A stretch of DNA of 64,000 nucleotides from Rhodobacter sp. SY28-1 (GTDB lineage Bacteria > Pseudomonadota > Alphaproteobacteria > Rhodobacterales > Rhodobacteraceae): NCBI RefSeq assembly GCF_005222785.1, contig NZ_STGH01000001.1, positions 1,116,001-1,180,000 on the forward strand, in the 5' to 3' direction. Of this stretch, positions 27,225 to 39,335 are shown one piece after another. Positions within the stretch are counted from its first letter, which is position 1. Each line of letters begins with the position of its first letter. The position numbers and the translations under genes are program-made. The notes under the pieces were generated by a model, which was given only the letters and a program-made list of their open reading frames with translations, searched no databases and had not been told where the DNA came from.

Positions 27225-30200
27225 ATGGCGTGGGAATTCTGGATCGACCGGGGCGGCACCTTCACCGATGTGGTGGGACGGTCTCCGGACGGTCGGCTGG
27301 TCACCGCAAAGCTCTTGTCGGAAAACCCCGAACGCTATCCGGACGCCGCGGTGCAGGGCATCCGCGACTGTCTCGGTCTCGGCCCAGGTGAGCCGATCCC
27401 GGACGGGGCAATTGCGGCGGTGAAGATGGGCACGACCGTTGCGACAAATGCACTGCTGGAGCGCAAGGGAGAGCGTGTTGCCCTTCTGATCACCGAAGGT
27501 TTCGGTGACCTCTTGCGGATCGGAACGCAGGCGCGGCCGGATCTCTTTGCGCTGAACATCAGACGGCCGGATCTAATTTACGAACAGGTGTTCGAAATCC
27601 CTGGGCGGCTGGATGCCGACGGGATGGAGGTGCGCCCGCTGGATGAGGCCGCAGTGCTTGATGCTTTGACCAAGGCGCGCGCCGATGGCATCGCGGCAGT
27701 GGCGGTGGCGCTGATGCATGGCCATGTGAACCCGGTGCATGAAGCACGGGTGGGTGAGCTGGCCCGTGCGGCGGGGTTCACCCAGATTTCCCTGTCATAT
27801 CAAGTCTCTCGTCTGGCCAAGCTGGTCGCGCGGGGGGATACGACGGCGGTTGATGCCTATCTGTCGCCGATCCTGCGGCGCTATGTGGCGCAAGTCGAAG
27901 GCGCGCTGGACATGGGCCGGGCAACGGGTCGGCTTCTGTTCATGCAGTCGAACGGCGGGCTGACTGAGGCGGGCCGGTTCCAGGGCAAGGATGCCATCCT
28001 GTCCGGTCCGGCCGGGGGCATCGTGGGCATGGTGCGGACCGCGCAGGTTGCGGGATTTGACCGGCTGATCGGCTTTGACATGGGCGGGACCTCGACCGAT
28101 GTCAGCCATTATGCCGGCCAATATGAACGATCGTTCGAGACCGAGGTCGCAGGCGTGCGGATGCGCGCGCCAATGATGGACATCCACACCGTCGCGGCGG
28201 GCGGTGGGTCGATCTGCAGTTTCCGGGACGGACGTTTCCAGGTGGGACCGGAAAGTGCCGGGGCCAATCCGGGACCGGCCAGCTATCGCCGGGGCGGGCC
28301 GCTGACGATCACCGATTGCAATGTCATGCTGGGGCGGCTGTCGCCTGCCCATTTCCCTGCGGTCTTCGGCCCGGGTGGCGACCAGCCGCTGGATGTCGAG
28401 GCGGTGCGGAGGGGATTCCAGACGCTTGCGGCAGAGGTGGAGACCATAACGGGACGACGCGACCCGCCCGAAGTGATCGCCGAAGGCTTCCTGCGCATCG
28501 CCATCGACAACATGGCGAATGCGATAAAGAAGATCAGTGTCCAGCGCGGGCATGATGTGACGGGCTACGCGCTGCAGTGCTTTGGTGGCGCCGGGGGGCA
28601 ACATGCCTGCGGCGTCGCCGATGCTTTGGGAATGAAAACCGTTTTCATCCATCCACAGGCGGGCGTCCTGTCGGCCTTCGGAATGGGTCTGGCGCAACTG
28701 CGGGTGCTGCGGGAGGCCCAGTTCGATGCCCCGCTTTCCGCGTTGGTTGAGGCCCGCAAACGGATCGAGGCCCTTGCCGCGGAGGCGGTCGCCGAACTCG
28801 CGGCGCAAGGGGTGGCCGCGCCTGCCGTGACCCGGACCGCGCATCTGCGCTATGAGGGCCAGCACCAGTCACTGCCGGTTCCATTTGACGAAGCCGCTGC
28901 CATGGCGGATGCCTTTGCCGCAGCGCATCAGGCGCGGTTTGGATTTACCTCGCCCGAGCGCGCACTTCTGTTCGAGATACTGGCGGTCGAGGCCGAGGGC
29001 GGCGGGGCTGACCTTCCCGACATGGCACCGGCATTGGGGGCCGGAACGCCGGAAGGGCAACTGCCCGTCTGGGCAGGCGGCCAATGGCAGGACGTGCCGC
29101 TTTACCGGCGCGACGCCTGCGGCACAGCTACCCGGATCAGTGGTCCCGCCGTGATCTCGGAGGCGACGGGAACCGTGATCGTCGAGCCAGGTTGGGAGGC
29201 GACCGTCGATGCGCAGGCCAACCTGATCCTGGGCCGGGTGACCGCCATTGCCCGCCCCCCGGCAGCGGGAACCGAGGCAGATCCGGTTCTGCTGGAGGTG
29301 TTCAACAACCTGTTCATGTCGGTGGCCGACCAGATGGGCGCGACGCTGGCCAACACGGCCTGGTCGGTCAACATCAAGGAACGCTTGGATTTTTCCTGCG
29401 CGATCTTCGATGCGGCGGGCGATCTGGTCGCCAACGCTCCGCATGTGCCCGTGCATCTGGGGTCGATGTCCCACGCGGTGAAGACGGTTATCGCGGCGGT
29501 CGGCGCGACAGCGCGCGAGGGTGATGCCTGGATGCTGAACTCGCCCTGGAACGGTGGGACGCATCTTCCCGACGTGACGGTCATCACCCCGGTCTTTGTG
29601 GACGGCAGGCCCGCCTTCTGGCTGGGCTCGCGCGGTCACCACGCCGACATTGGCGGTCGCACGCCAGGCTCCGGCCCGCCGGACAGCACGACGATCGAGG
29701 AGGAGGGCGTGCTGATCGACCTTTTCCCGCTGGTCCGGGCCGGTGTGCTGCAAGAGGTGGAGACGCGGGCTCTGCTGGGGTCAGGCCGTTGGCCCTGCCG
29801 GTCGCCGGACCAGAACATGGCCGACCTGAAGGCGCAGATTGCGGCGAACGAAACCGGGCGGCGCGAGCTGTTGCGGGTTGTGGCCCTGCACGGGGCCGAG
29901 GTGGTCGCGGCCTACATGGGCCATGTGCAGCGAAACGCCGAGGAATGCGTGCGCGCGGTGATCGACCGGCTGTCGGATGGGGCCTTCCGCTATCCGATGG
30001 ATATCGGGGCGGAGATTGTGGTGCGGGTCACCGTGGACCGCAGCGCTCGATCAGCGAAAATCGATTTCACTGAGACGAGTGCGCAGCATTCCGGGAACTA
30101 CAATGCCCCGCAGGCGGTGACGCGGGCGGTGGTGCTGTATGTGTTCCGCACTTTGGTCGGGAAGGCCATTCCGCTGAACGAGGGCTGCCTTAAGCCCTTG

Positions 30201-30800
30201 GATATCATCGTGCCGGAGGGGACGCTTTTGAACCCGCGCGCCCCGGCGGCGGTGATCGCGGGGAATACTGAGGTCAGCCAGTCGGCCTGCAACGCGCTGT
30301 ATGGTGCGCTGGGGGTGGTCGCGGCGGCACAGGGGACGATGAACAACTTCATCTGGGGCAATGACTGGTTCCAGAACTATGAGACCATCGCCGGGGGCAC
30401 CGGGGCGGGGCCGGGCTTTGCCGGATGTGACGCGGTGCAAAGCCACATGACCAACACCCGGATGACCGACCCCGAGGTGCTGGAAAAGCGGTTCCCGGTG
30501 CGGCTGGAGGCGTTCGGGATTCGCAAGGGCTCGGGCGGGGCGGGGCAGTGGCGGGGTGGCGACGGGGCGGTGCGGAAGCTCCGGTTCCTGGCGTCGGTAA
30601 CGGTTACGACGCTGTGCGGCAGCCGCAAGATTGCGCCTTTCGGAGGTGCCGGCGGTGGGCCGGGGGCGGTGGGTGAAAACCTGGTGCACTGGCCGGACGG
30701 ACGGGTCGAAAAGCTGGACGGTAACGACGAACGCGATCTGCCTGAGGGTGCGGTGTTCGAGATGCGGACCCCCGGCGGCGGGGGCTGGGGGGTGGCGTAG
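27225..30800 (+). CDS. 5-oxoprolinase / hydantoinase A-B fusion protein
   Basis: A 1191-residue ATP-dependent amidohydrolase. The N-terminal about 690 residues are the HyuA/OplAH ATPase half ([13 protein letters not shown] at 4-16, [29 protein letters not shown]). The C-terminal about 490 residues are the HyuB half ([37 protein letters not shown]). Fused forms include the eukaryotic-type 5-oxoprolinase that opens pyroglutamate to glutamate; hydantoin-type substrates are also possible. An AGGAGG ribosome-binding site lies at 27211-27216 before the ATG at 27225. It is divergent from the DCC gene. Confidence 0.9.
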   Translation: MAWEFWIDRGGTFTDVVGRSPDGRLVTAKLLSENPERYPDAAVQGIRDCLGLGPGEPIPDGAIAAVKMGTTVATNALLERKGERVALLITEGFGDLLRIGTQARPDLFALNIRRPDLIYEQVFEIPGRLDADGMEVRPLDEAAVLDALTKARADGIAAVAVALMHGHVNPVHEARVGELARAAGFTQISLSYQVSRLAKLVARGDTTAVDAYLSPILRRYVAQVEGALDMGRATGRLLFMQSNGGLTEAGRFQGKDAILSGPAGGIVGMVRTAQVAGFDRLIGFDMGGTSTDVSHYAGQYERSFETEVAGVRMRAPMMDIHTVAAGGGSICSFRDGRFQVGPESAGANPGPASYRRGGPLTITDCNVMLGRLSPAHFPAVFGPGGDQPLDVEAVRRGFQTLAAEVETITGRRDPPEVIAEGFLRIAIDNMANAIKKISVQRGHDVTGYALQCFGGAGGQHACGVADALGMKTVFIHPQAGVLSAFGMGLAQLRVLREAQFDAPLSALVEARKRIEALAAEAVAELAAQGVAAPAVTRTAHLRYEGQHQSLPVPFDEAAAMADAFAAAHQARFGFTSPERALLFEILAVEAEGGGADLPDMAPALGAGTPEGQLPVWAGGQWQDVPLYRRDACGTATRISGPAVISEATGTVIVEPGWEATVDAQANLILGRVTAIARPPAAGTEADPVLLEVFNNLFMSVADQMGATLANTAWSVNIKERLDFSCAIFDAAGDLVANAPHVPVHLGSMSHAVKTVIAAVGATAREGDAWMLNSPWNGGTHLPDVTVITPVFVDGRPAFWLGSRGHHADIGGRTPGSGPPDSTTIEEEGVLIDLFPLVRAGVLQEVETRALLGSGRWPCRSPDQNMADLKAQIAANETGRRELLRVVALHGAEVVAAYMGHVQRNAEECVRAVIDRLSDGAFRYPMDIGAEIVVRVTVDRSARSAKIDFTETSAQHSGNYNAPQAVTRAVVLYVFRTLVGKAIPLNEGCLKPLDIIVPEGTLLNPRAPAAVIAGNTEVSQSACNALYGALGVVAAAQGTMNNFIWGNDWFQNYETIAGGTGAGPGFAGCDAVQSHMTNTRMTDPEVLEKRFPVRLEAFGIRKGSGGAGQWRGGDGAVRKLRFLASVTVTTLCGSRKIAPFGGAGGGPGAVGENLVHWPDGRVEKLDGNDERDLPEGAVFEMRTPGGGGWGVA

Positions 30801-30885
30801 GCGGCAGTTGGCCGGACCCCCGCGCTGTCATTGCGGCGTTGCAGGACGGGCCGCATACTCCGCGCGTCAAAGGTAGGAGGTCAGG

Positions 30886-31578
30886 ATGCTGAACGCGAAA
30901 TCCCTGTTGGACAACCTCGTGGGCGGTCTCAACCAGATGACCGGGGGGCAGGGCGCCAACGGCCTGACCGACAAGGCGAAAGCGGCCTGGAACAACCAGT
31001 CGACCCTGGGCAAGGGTGCGATTGCCGGGGGGCTTCTGGGCGTGCTTCTGACGCGGGGCGGGCGGCGCATGCTGGGGACCGGGCTCAAGATCGGCGGCAT
31101 GGCGGCCATCGGTGGGCTGGCCTACAAGGCCTATGAGGACTGGAAGGCGGGCCGGTCGGGCGGCACCGAGGCGACGGCCCTGCCTGCGCCGGAGGGAAGC
31201 GCCTTCAACCCCGTGGAGGGCGCAGAGGCGGACGATCTCGCGACGCACATGCTGCAGGCGATGATCGCGGCGGCCAAGGCCGATGGCGAGGTGTCAGAGG
31301 CCGAGCGGGCCGCGATTGACCAGCAGCTGGACGTTCTTGGCCTTGGGGCCGATGCCAACGACCTGATCCGGGCGGAACTTGACGCACCGCTGGACGTGGG
31401 GCGGATCGCCGCGCTGGCCGGGTCAGAGGCGGAGGCGGCTCAGCTGTACACGGCCTCGCTTCTGGTGGTGGATGAGGCGAACCCGGCGGAGAAAGGGTAT
31501 CTCGCGATGCTGGCGGCGCGGATGAACCTGGATCAGGCGCTGGTCGACAATCTGCATGCCGAGGCCGCGCGTCTGTAG
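30886..31578 (+). CDS. DUF533 / TerB-like membrane-associated protein
   Basis: A 230-residue protein. The N-terminal part has a glycine-rich hydrophobic segment (about 44-85, GAIAGGLLGVLLTRGG and GGMAAIGGLAYKAYEDW). The C-terminal about 120 residues form the DUF533/TerB-like helical domain beginning MLQAMIAAAKADGEVSEAE, with the Asp-containing DGEVSEAE turn typical of TerB folds. The function is unknown. The ATG at 30886 has a TAGGAGG ribosome-binding site. It follows the oxoprolinase by 85 bases. Confidence 0.85.
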   Translation: MLNAKSLLDNLVGGLNQMTGGQGANGLTDKAKAAWNNQSTLGKGAIAGGLLGVLLTRGGRRMLGTGLKIGGMAAIGGLAYKAYEDWKAGRSGGTEATALPAPEGSAFNPVEGAEADDLATHMLQAMIAAAKADGEVSEAERAAIDQQLDVLGLGADANDLIRAELDAPLDVGRIAALAGSEAEAAQLYTASLLVVDEANPAEKGYLAMLAARMNLDQALVDNLHAEAARL

Positions 31579-31611
31579 CGGATAGCGATTTCCCGGCGCA
31601 GAATCTGGCGC

Positions 31612-32442
31612 TTAGCCCTTGGCGATCAGCCAGTCCAGCGCGCGGGTCGGCAGGATGCGGCGGGCAACGCCCATCAGATAGGTGGGTGTCGTCACATAGT
31701 AGCGCGCCTTCGGGCGGCTGGCTTCCAGCGCATGGATCAGCTTCTGCGTGACCGCCTCGGGGCCAAGCTCGAACGTGTCCTTCTTGACCTTCTTGTCGTA
31801 AAGCCGACCGCGCAAGGAGACATACTGCTCGCGCCGGGCGGAGTTTTCCCAGTCCACCCACTTCTCGAAATGCGGCACCGCATTTTCACGGATCCTGGTG
31901 GCGATGGGGCCGGGTTCGATAAGGATCACCTCTATCCCCGTCCCGCGCATCTCGATCCGCAACACGTCGGTCAGGCCTTCCATCGCGAACTTGGTCGCGA
32001 CATAGGCCCCGCGCCAGGTCATGCCGACAAGGCCGAGGACCGAGGAACAGTTGATGATCCGCCCGTGGCCCTGCGCCCGCATCAGCGGGATCACCCGGCG
32101 GGTCAGGTCGTGGTAGCCGAAAAGGTTGGTTTCGAAGATTGCCCGCAAGGCGCCGCGTGGCAGGTCCTCGACCGCGCCGGGGCAGGCGAAGGCACCGTTG
32201 TTGTACAGCGCATCCAGTGTGCCCCCGGTCCGCGCGACGACCTCGGCCACGGCGGCGGCGATGCTGTCTTCATCGGCATAGTCCAGGCGGAAGCTTTCCA
32301 GCCCCTCGGCACGCAGCCGGTCACAATCCGCCTCTTGCCGACAGGTCGCAAAGACCCGCCAGCCCCGCGCATGAAGCGTGCGTGCCGCATCCAGACCGAT
32401 GCCCGAAGAGCATCCGGTGATCAGGATCGAACGTTGGGTCAT
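31612..32442 (-). CDS. Short-chain dehydrogenase/reductase
   Basis: A 276-residue classical SDR. The cofactor loop is TGCSSGIG (9-16), the structural NNGA is near residue 81, the catalytic Ser is in CSSVLGL, and YVATK supplies the Tyr and Lys. The C-terminal extension with YLMGVARRILPTRALDWLI suggests a membrane-associated or lipid-type substrate, but this is not assignable. It is transcribed with, and lies 27 bases downstream of, the SH3 protein gene on the same strand. Confidence 0.9.
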   Translation of the reverse strand: MTQRSILITGCSSGIGLDAARTLHARGWRVFATCRQEADCDRLRAEGLESFRLDYADEDSIAAAVAEVVARTGGTLDALYNNGAFACPGAVEDLPRGALRAIFETNLFGYHDLTRRVIPLMRAQGHGRIINCSSVLGLVGMTWRGAYVATKFAMEGLTDVLRIEMRGTGIEVILIEPGPIATRIRENAVPHFEKWVDWENSARREQYVSLRGRLYDKKVKKDTFELGPEAVTQKLIHALEASRPKARYYVTTPTYLMGVARRILPTRALDWLIAKG

Positions 32443-32469
32443 CAGGGGCTCCCGAGCGGCAAGAGCCCC

Positions 32470-33075
32470 TCAGGGGGCCTCGGGGCTCAGGTAGCGCATC
32501 GCGACGAAGCCTTCCACCCCGTCGCCCTGGATCACGATCCGCGCCCATTCGTCATTGACCGCCTGCACCAGAAGAGTTGCCTCGCCGGACCCAAGCTTGC
32601 CCAGCACTTCCGCGTCGGTCGAAGGTTCGGCGCGGACGTTCACCGAATTGGCCACGACGTACCAGATTGTCCCCGTCCCACCGTCGACGACTTCGGGGGC
32701 TGCTTGCGGGGCGGGCGCTTCGGGAACGGTTTCGTTGCCGACCGAGGACAGCGAAAAGACCGGCTCCTCGATCTCTGTGACCAGCGTGCGTTCCGGTTCG
32801 ACATAGGGTTCGGGCTCGGCACGCGCGACCACCGGGGCGGGGTCAGCGACTGCGGGATTGGCCACGGGTTCTGCAACCTCGGGTTTGGCGGCCGGAGCTG
32901 CTGCGACGACGGTCACTGCCTCGGTCTCTGCGGTCGGCACAGCCGAATCAGGACCATCGGCGGCCTTCCGTGCGGCAGCTTCGGCCAGGCCCGGCCGCAT
33001 CTGGCCGCGGTCCTCCCCAGCAATCATTAGGGCGGCAAACAGGCCGGCACACAAAATAAGCGTCAAGCGCAGCAT
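32470..33075 (-). CDS. Exported protein with bacterial SH3 domain
   Basis: A 201-residue protein with a signal peptide or anchor (about 1-19), a long Ala/Pro/Glu-rich linker (20-130), and a C-terminal SH3b domain (about 140-198). The domain contains VVANSVNVRAEPSTDAEVLGK and FVAMRYLSP. Such domains bind cell-wall peptides. The start at 33075 is chosen because it opens directly on the hydrophobic signal; longer frames give no homology. It is divergent from parC. Confidence 0.82.
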   Translation of the reverse strand: MLRLTLILCAGLFAALMIAGEDRGQMRPGLAEAAARKAADGPDSAVPTAETEAVTVVAAAPAAKPEVAEPVANPAVADPAPVVARAEPEPYVEPERTLVTEIEEPVFSLSSVGNETVPEAPAPQAAPEVVDGGTGTIWYVVANSVNVRAEPSTDAEVLGKLGSGEATLLVQAVNDEWARIVIQGDGVEGFVAMRYLSPEAP

Positions 33076-33215
33076 CTGGAATCCGTCTTTCTCTTTCGGC
33101 CCTCTTAGCACAGGCGCCGGGTGGGAGTGCAGGAAAAATGCACAAGCATAGAGATGGTTCCAGAGGGCGAGTTTGCCATCTGGACCCGTGACCATGTTTT
33201 CCCTACACAACATGC

Positions 33216-35528
33216 ATGAGCGCAGATGATGACGAGCCCAAGATCGAGGGCCCAGAGGGCCTGACAACCGCCGAACCGCTGTCCCGCGCGATCGGTGAGC
33301 GGTATCTGACCTATGCGCTGTCGACCATCATGCACCGCGCCTTGCCGGACGCGCGCGACGGGCTGAAGCCGGTGCACCGGCGAATCCTCTGGGCGATGCG
33401 GCGGCTGCGGCTGACGCCGACGGGGGGCTTCCTGAAATCGGCCAAGATTTCTGGCGACACGATGGGGGATTTCCACCCGCACGGGGATGCCGCGATCTAC
33501 GACGCGATGGCGCGTTTGGCGCAGGATTTCAACATGCGCTACCCGCTGGTCGACGGGCAGGGCAACTTCGGCAACATCGACGGGGATAACCCGGCGGCGT
33601 CCCGCTATACGGAGGCCCGCGTCACGGCTGCTGCCGAGGCGCTGATGGAAGGCATCGACGAAACCGCCGTCGATTTCCGCCCGAACTACGATGGCCGTCT
33701 GGAAGAACCGGTGGTGCTGCCCGCCGCCTTCCCGAACCTTCTGGCCAATGGTTCCAGTGGTATCGCGGTCGGGATGGCGACGAACATCCCTCCGCATAAC
33801 CTGGATGAGCTGATCGACGGCTGTCAGGCGCTGCTCGCCGATCCTTCATTGACGGACGAGGCGCTGGTCCAGCTGATCCCCGGCCCGGATTTTCCGACGG
33901 GCGGGGTGATCGTGGAACCGCGCGACAGTATCCTTGAGGCCTATCGCACGGGGCGCGGCGCCTTCCGCACCCGCGCGAAGTGGGAGGTCGAGGATCTGGG
34001 CCGCGGGACGTGGCAGATCGTCGTCACCGAGATCCCGTTTCAGGTCCAGAAATCCAAGCTGATCGAAAAGCTGGCCGAGCTTATCCAGATCAAGAAGGTT
34101 CCCCTCCTGGCCGATGTCCGGGACGAAAGCGCCGAGGACATCCGCCTGATCCTGGAACCCCGTGCCCGCAACGTCGATCCGGACGTGCTGATGGGAAGCC
34201 TGTTCAAGAACTCGGACCTTGAGGTGCGCTTCTCGCTGAACATGAACGTGCTGATCGACGGCAAGGTGCCGAAGGTCTGTTCGCTGAAAGAAGTGCTGCG
34301 CGCCTTCCTTGACCATCGGCGGGACGTGCTGCGGCGGCGCTCGCTCCACCGGATTGAGAAGATCGACGCGCGGCTGGAGGTGCTGGAAGGGCTTCTGATC
34401 GCCTTCCTGAACCTCGACCGCGTGATTGACATTATCCGATATGACAACGACCCCAAAGCCGCACTGATGGCCGAGGACTGGTCGAAATCGCACATCCGCG
34501 CGACGTCGGAAAAGGACTACCGGCCGCCTGCCAAGGGGCAGGGTGTGCTGACCGAGGTGCAGGCCGAAGCGATCCTGAACATGCGGCTGCGCAGCTTGCG
34601 GCGGCTGGAGGAGATGGAGCTGAACGCCGAGCGTGACGCTCTGGCCAAGGAACGCGCCGACCTCGCCGACCTGCTGGACAGCGAGCGCCGTCAGTGGAAG
34701 CGCATCGGCAAGGAACTGGACGAGGTCCGGAAGCTCTACGGGAAGGGCACCGCCCTTGGTGCTCGGCGCACCCAGTTTGCCGATGCCACTGAAATCGAGG
34801 AGATCCCCTACGAGGCGATGATCGACCGCGAGCCGATCACCGTCATCTGCTCGAAGATGGGCTGGATCCGGGCGATGAAGGGCCATGTCGATCTGGCGGC
34901 GGAACAGAAGTTCAAGGACGGCGACGGCCCGCGCTTTGCCTTCCATGCCGAGACGACGGACAAGATCCTGCTGGTGGCCGAGAATGGGCGGTTCTTCACG
35001 CTGCTGGGCGCGAACCTGCCGGGCGGGCGCGGAATGGGTGAACCGGTGCGCCTGATGGTGGACCTGCCGAACGACACCGGGATCACCGATCTTTTGATTT
35101 ACCGGCCTGGCCAGAAGTACCTGCTGGCCTCCAGCGCCGGCGACGGGTTCATCGTGCCGTCCGAGGAGCTTCTCGCCCAGACCAAGGCCGGGAAGGCCGT
35201 GCTGACGGTGCGGGACGGGGTCAAGACCGCCGTTTGCGTCGCGGTGGCGGGGGACATGGTCGCGGTGGTGGGCGACAACCGGAAAATGCTGGTCTTTCCG
35301 CTGGACGAGCTGCCGGAGATGGCCAAGGGCAAGGGCGTCCGGTTGCAGAAGTACAAGGACGGCGGGCTATCGGATGCGATCACCTTCGTGAAGGCCGAGG
35401 GTCTGTCGTGGAAGGACCCCGCCGGGCGCACCCGGACCGAGACTGACCTTCTGGAATGGACCGGCGCGCGCGCCAGCGCCGGCAAGATGGCCCCGCGCGG
35501 GTTCCCGAGGGACAATCGGTTCACCTGA
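33216..35528 (+). CDS. parC: DNA topoisomerase IV subunit A
   Basis: A 770-residue type IIA topoisomerase subunit that decatenates daughter chromosomes with ParE. The N-terminal breakage-reunion domain has [20 protein letters not shown] and the catalytic Tyr131 in AASRYTEAR. The C-terminal beta-pinwheel is short, as in ParC and unlike GyrA. In the quinolone-determining loop the protein reads [12 protein letters not shown] (87-98), so Ala92 replaces the usual Ser. The ATG at 33216 follows a 140-base divergent region. The partner parE is not in the window. Confidence 0.93.
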   Translation: MSADDDEPKIEGPEGLTTAEPLSRAIGERYLTYALSTIMHRALPDARDGLKPVHRRILWAMRRLRLTPTGGFLKSAKISGDTMGDFHPHGDAAIYDAMARLAQDFNMRYPLVDGQGNFGNIDGDNPAASRYTEARVTAAAEALMEGIDETAVDFRPNYDGRLEEPVVLPAAFPNLLANGSSGIAVGMATNIPPHNLDELIDGCQALLADPSLTDEALVQLIPGPDFPTGGVIVEPRDSILEAYRTGRGAFRTRAKWEVEDLGRGTWQIVVTEIPFQVQKSKLIEKLAELIQIKKVPLLADVRDESAEDIRLILEPRARNVDPDVLMGSLFKNSDLEVRFSLNMNVLIDGKVPKVCSLKEVLRAFLDHRRDVLRRRSLHRIEKIDARLEVLEGLLIAFLNLDRVIDIIRYDNDPKAALMAEDWSKSHIRATSEKDYRPPAKGQGVLTEVQAEAILNMRLRSLRRLEEMELNAERDALAKERADLADLLDSERRQWKRIGKELDEVRKLYGKGTALGARRTQFADATEIEEIPYEAMIDREPITVICSKMGWIRAMKGHVDLAAEQKFKDGDGPRFAFHAETTDKILLVAENGRFFTLLGANLPGGRGMGEPVRLMVDLPNDTGITDLLIYRPGQKYLLASSAGDGFIVPSEELLAQTKAGKAVLTVRDGVKTAVCVAVAGDMVAVVGDNRKMLVFPLDELPEMAKGKGVRLQKYKDGGLSDAITFVKAEGLSWKDPAGRTRTETDLLEWTGARASAGKMAPRGFPRDNRFT

Positions 35529-35534
35529 CCCTGG

Positions 35535-35972
35535 TCACTTGCGGAAGCTGCCGTCTGCCCCGAATGCAGGTTGCGTTTCGTGGCTGGGGATTGCCCCAAT
35601 GTCTGAAAGCCAGCCCGGCGCCGACCGGACCCAAAGCTGCATGCGGGGAACCAGCTCGGCGCGCTGCCGAAGGGCGCCGACCCGCAGTCCGAGGGCGCGG
35701 GGCTCGGGCGCAACTGGCGCCGAGTAGATCGGCGTGCCGCAGTCCGGACAGAACGCCTGTTCGCGCTGCTGTCCGCTGTCTGCGGTCTTGCGATAGATGC
35801 GAGGGCTGCCTGAAAGCAATCTGAAGGTGCGCGGTACCGACTGGGCGACGACCCGGAACGCTGTCCCCGACAAGGTCTGGCAATCGCTGCAATGACAGAG
35901 CAGGACCCTGTCGTGGTCGACTTCGGCCTCGAACGTGATGTGGCCGCAATGACACCGGCCATCGACTTTCAT
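35535..35972 (-). CDS. GFA-family zinc-binding protein
   Basis: A 145-residue protein of the glutathione-dependent formaldehyde-activating (GFA/DUF636) fold. Zinc ligands are visible in GRCHCG (about 5-10), LCHCSDCQ (about 26-33) and CPDCGTP (about 75-81). Most family members have no proven substrate. The ATG at 35972 begins MKVDGRCHCG; an in-frame ATG six codons upstream is less likely. It converges with parC across a six-base gap. Confidence 0.88.
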   Translation of the reverse strand: MKVDGRCHCGHITFEAEVDHDRVLLCHCSDCQTLSGTAFRVVAQSVPRTFRLLSGSPRIYRKTADSGQQREQAFCPDCGTPIYSAPVAPEPRALGLRVGALRQRAELVPRMQLWVRSAPGWLSDIGAIPSHETQPAFGADGSFRK

Positions 35973-36041
35973 GGCACTTCTCCAAGTCAATCAGGTGACC
36001 AGTCTACCACTCGCCGGTGCGTCGCGCCATAACATGGATAG

Positions 36042-37400
36042 TCAGGCCCGCTCCACCTTCAGCCAGACCCCACCCTGCGGCCGCAGCGTCAGGATCATCA
36101 CCGGTTTCGGTTCCTTCCCCGGGATCGGGGTGAACCGGAAGTGCGCCAGCAGGGTGGCCAGCACGATCACGGCCTCTTGCAACGCAAACGACGCCCCGAT
36201 GCAGATGCGGGGGCCGTCGCCGAAGGGCAGGTACTGGAAGCGTGGGACGGCCTTCGGGTCGGCGAAGCGGTCTGGGCGGAAGGCGTCGGGGTCCTCCCAC
36301 AAGAGGCGATGCCGGTGCAGCGCATAGATCGGCAGGATCACCGTATCGCCGGGCCGGACCTCGCGGCCGCAAAGGGTGTCGGCGGCCATTGCGGTGCGCG
36401 ACAGGAAGGCCGCCGGGGGATACATCCGCAGCGCCTCGTCCACGATCCGGCGGGTCAGCGGCAGTCGGGGCAGGTCAGCCACGGTCGCCGCCCGGTCGCC
36501 AAGGGCGGCCTGCGCCTCGGCCCGCGCGGCGGCTTGCACCCCCTGATCGAAGGCGGAAAGGTAAAGCGCCCAGGACAGGGTCAGCGCCGTCGTCTCGTGC
36601 CCCGCAACGATGAAAGTGAGGAGGTTATCGCGGAGTTCGGACGTCGTCATCTGCCGCCCGCTTTCCGGGTCCGACCCGGCCATCAGGAGGTCAAGAAGGT
36701 CCGGCGGGGTCTTCCCACCCTCGGCCTTGCGCGCCTCGATGGCACGGTCGGCAAGCCGCTTCGTCTCGCGCATGGCGGACCCGGTGAACAGCCGGTTCGG
36801 GCGCGGCACCCAGGGCGGGGCGCCGAGGACGTCCAACAGCGACACCTTCGCGGTTTCGGCGATATACTGTTCGATGGCGGCATGCACTGCGCCCCGGTCA
36901 AAGCCGGTGCCGTCCGAGAAGGTGACATCCGCTATCACCTCGAAGGTCGCCGTCACCATCTCCTCAAAAAGATCCGCCGCCCGGCCCACCGCCTTGTCCA
37001 ACCGCGCGACCGACCGTTCCGCCGCAGCCGTCATCACTGGGCCCAAGGCGGACACATTGCGGTGCGAGAAGACCGGCGCCGCCGTCCGGCGCTGCCACAT
37101 CCACTGCGCGCCCTCGGCCACGAACAGGCTGTCGCCGATGGCGGGTTCCAGGATCAGCTTGGTGACAACTGACTTCGGATAGCTTTCCACGCGGTCGCGC
37201 AGGACCTGCTTCAGCCCGTCCGGGTCCATCAGCATGTGCCAGCGCTTGCCCGTCCGGCCCGACAGGATCGGCACCCGCGTCGCCACTTCCGGGATCAGTT
37301 CCAGCACGTTGCGCTGTGCGGCGCGGAAGCTGGCCCAGACCCCCATGGGTTCGGTGTGAAGCGCCACGCGGGCGGGCAGGGGGGCGGGGGCGTCGAGCAT
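36042..37400 (-). CDS. Cytochrome P450
   Basis: A 452-residue heme monooxygenase. The I-helix oxygen-activation motif is AGHETTA, the K-helix ExxR is in EALRMYPP, and the heme loop is PFGDGPRICIG with the Cys thiolate ligand. No redox partner is encoded alongside. The substrate is unknown. The start is uncertain: ATG 37400 gives MLDAPAPLPARVALH, while ATG 37448 adds 16 residues and has a G-rich upstream run. The gene is divergent from tuf copy 1. Confidence 0.9.
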   Translation of the reverse strand: MLDAPAPLPARVALHTEPMGVWASFRAAQRNVLELIPEVATRVPILSGRTGKRWHMLMDPDGLKQVLRDRVESYPKSVVTKLILEPAIGDSLFVAEGAQWMWQRRTAAPVFSHRNVSALGPVMTAAAERSVARLDKAVGRAADLFEEMVTATFEVIADVTFSDGTGFDRGAVHAAIEQYIAETAKVSLLDVLGAPPWVPRPNRLFTGSAMRETKRLADRAIEARKAEGGKTPPDLLDLLMAGSDPESGRQMTTSELRDNLLTFIVAGHETTALTLSWALYLSAFDQGVQAAARAEAQAALGDRAATVADLPRLPLTRRIVDEALRMYPPAAFLSRTAMAADTLCGREVRPGDTVILPIYALHRHRLLWEDPDAFRPDRFADPKAVPRFQYLPFGDGPRICIGASFALQEAVIVLATLLAHFRFTPIPGKEPKPVMILTLRPQGGVWLKVERA

Positions 37401-37479
37401 GATGTGATGAAGATAGGGCAGCCTTGCGCGGCGGCAAAGCGCAGGCATGCCGCACCCCCGGCCTTCCGGCCAATCAGGC

Positions 37480-37508
37480 TTGAATTTCCCCGTCCCACGG
37501 GCTAAGTC
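37480..37508 (+). promoter_or_regulatory. Candidate promoter of tuf copy 1
   Basis: TTGAAT (37480-37485), a 17-base spacer and TAAGTC (37503-37508), about 60 bases before the tuf start. The -35 is good and the -10 is weak, a form seen at growth-rate-regulated alphaproteobacterial promoters. Confidence 0.45.
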
Positions 37509-37567
37509 GCCGCCCGTGTAATCTCGGGTCCCCGACGGGCCCGATCTGGACAAGGGCGGATAACGCG

Positions 37568-38743
<1,176 letters not shown>

Positions 38744-38770
38744 GGCGCGATCGGATCAAGGCATCCAGAA

Positions 38771-38801
38771 GGCGCGCGGCACCCCGCGCGCCTTTTTCGT
38801 T
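38771..38801 (+). terminator. Intrinsic terminator after tuf copy 1
   Basis: A 9-bp all-G/C stem (GGCGCGCGG, loop CACC, CCGCGCGCC) is followed by TTTTTCGTTT. It separates tuf from the accessory block. Confidence 0.92.
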
Positions 38802-38816
38802 TGAAAGGCCATCCTC

Positions 38817-39335
38817 ATGTCCGCCTGCGTTCTCTGCGCTGCCCCCGACGCCCAACCCGTCACCCTTTCCCCCGGGGCGGATGTCGCGCTGCTTTGCCCG
38901 GTCTGTGCTGCGGCCCTGTCCGGTGACATCATCCCCGGCCCGCGCTGGCGCTGCCTGGGCGATGCGGTCTGGTCCGAGGACCCGGGCACCCAGATCGCGG
39001 CCTGGCGCCTCTTGCAGGCCTTGCCGGGCGAGGCCTGGGCCGCCGATCTTCTGGAAACGGTCTATCTTGATCCCGAGGTTCTGGCGCGCGCCATGGCGGG
39101 TGAAAGTGTCGTCCCCGCGGTGGAGCATCGCGATGTAAACGGTGTGCGCCTTGCCGCGGGCGATACGGTGACGCTGATCAAGGACCTGCCCGTCAAGGGC
39201 AGTTCCATGGTCGCCAAGCGTGGCACGGCGGTACGAGGCATCCGGCTGGTGCCGGACAATGCCGATCAGATCGAGGGCCGGGTCAACGGGCAGCAGATCG
39301 TGATCCTGTGCCAATATGTGAAGAAGTCGTCCTAG
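38817..39335 (+). CDS. PhnA-domain protein
   Basis: A 172-residue protein with an N-terminal zinc ribbon (CVLC at 4-7 and CPVC at 27-30) and a C-terminal PhnA domain (about 105-170). The domain contains RLAAGDTVTLIKDLPVKGSS and TAVRGIRLV. Despite its name the family is not part of the C-P lyase, and its role is unclear. It lies directly behind the tuf terminator, so it needs its own promoter or read-through. It converges with the methyltransferase-like gene. Confidence 0.85.
   Translation: MSACVLCAAPDAQPVTLSPGADVALLCPVCAAALSGDIIPGPRWRCLGDAVWSEDPGTQIAAWRLLQALPGEAWAADLLETVYLDPEVLARAMAGESVVPAVEHRDVNGVRLAAGDTVTLIKDLPVKGSSMVAKRGTAVRGIRLVPDNADQIEGRVNGQQIVILCQYVKKSS

Noticed and set aside
33216-35528. 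gyrA instead of parC
   Set aside because: The 770-residue length, short C-terminal domain and the N-terminal sequence fit ParC; alphaproteobacterial GyrA is usually near 900 residues.
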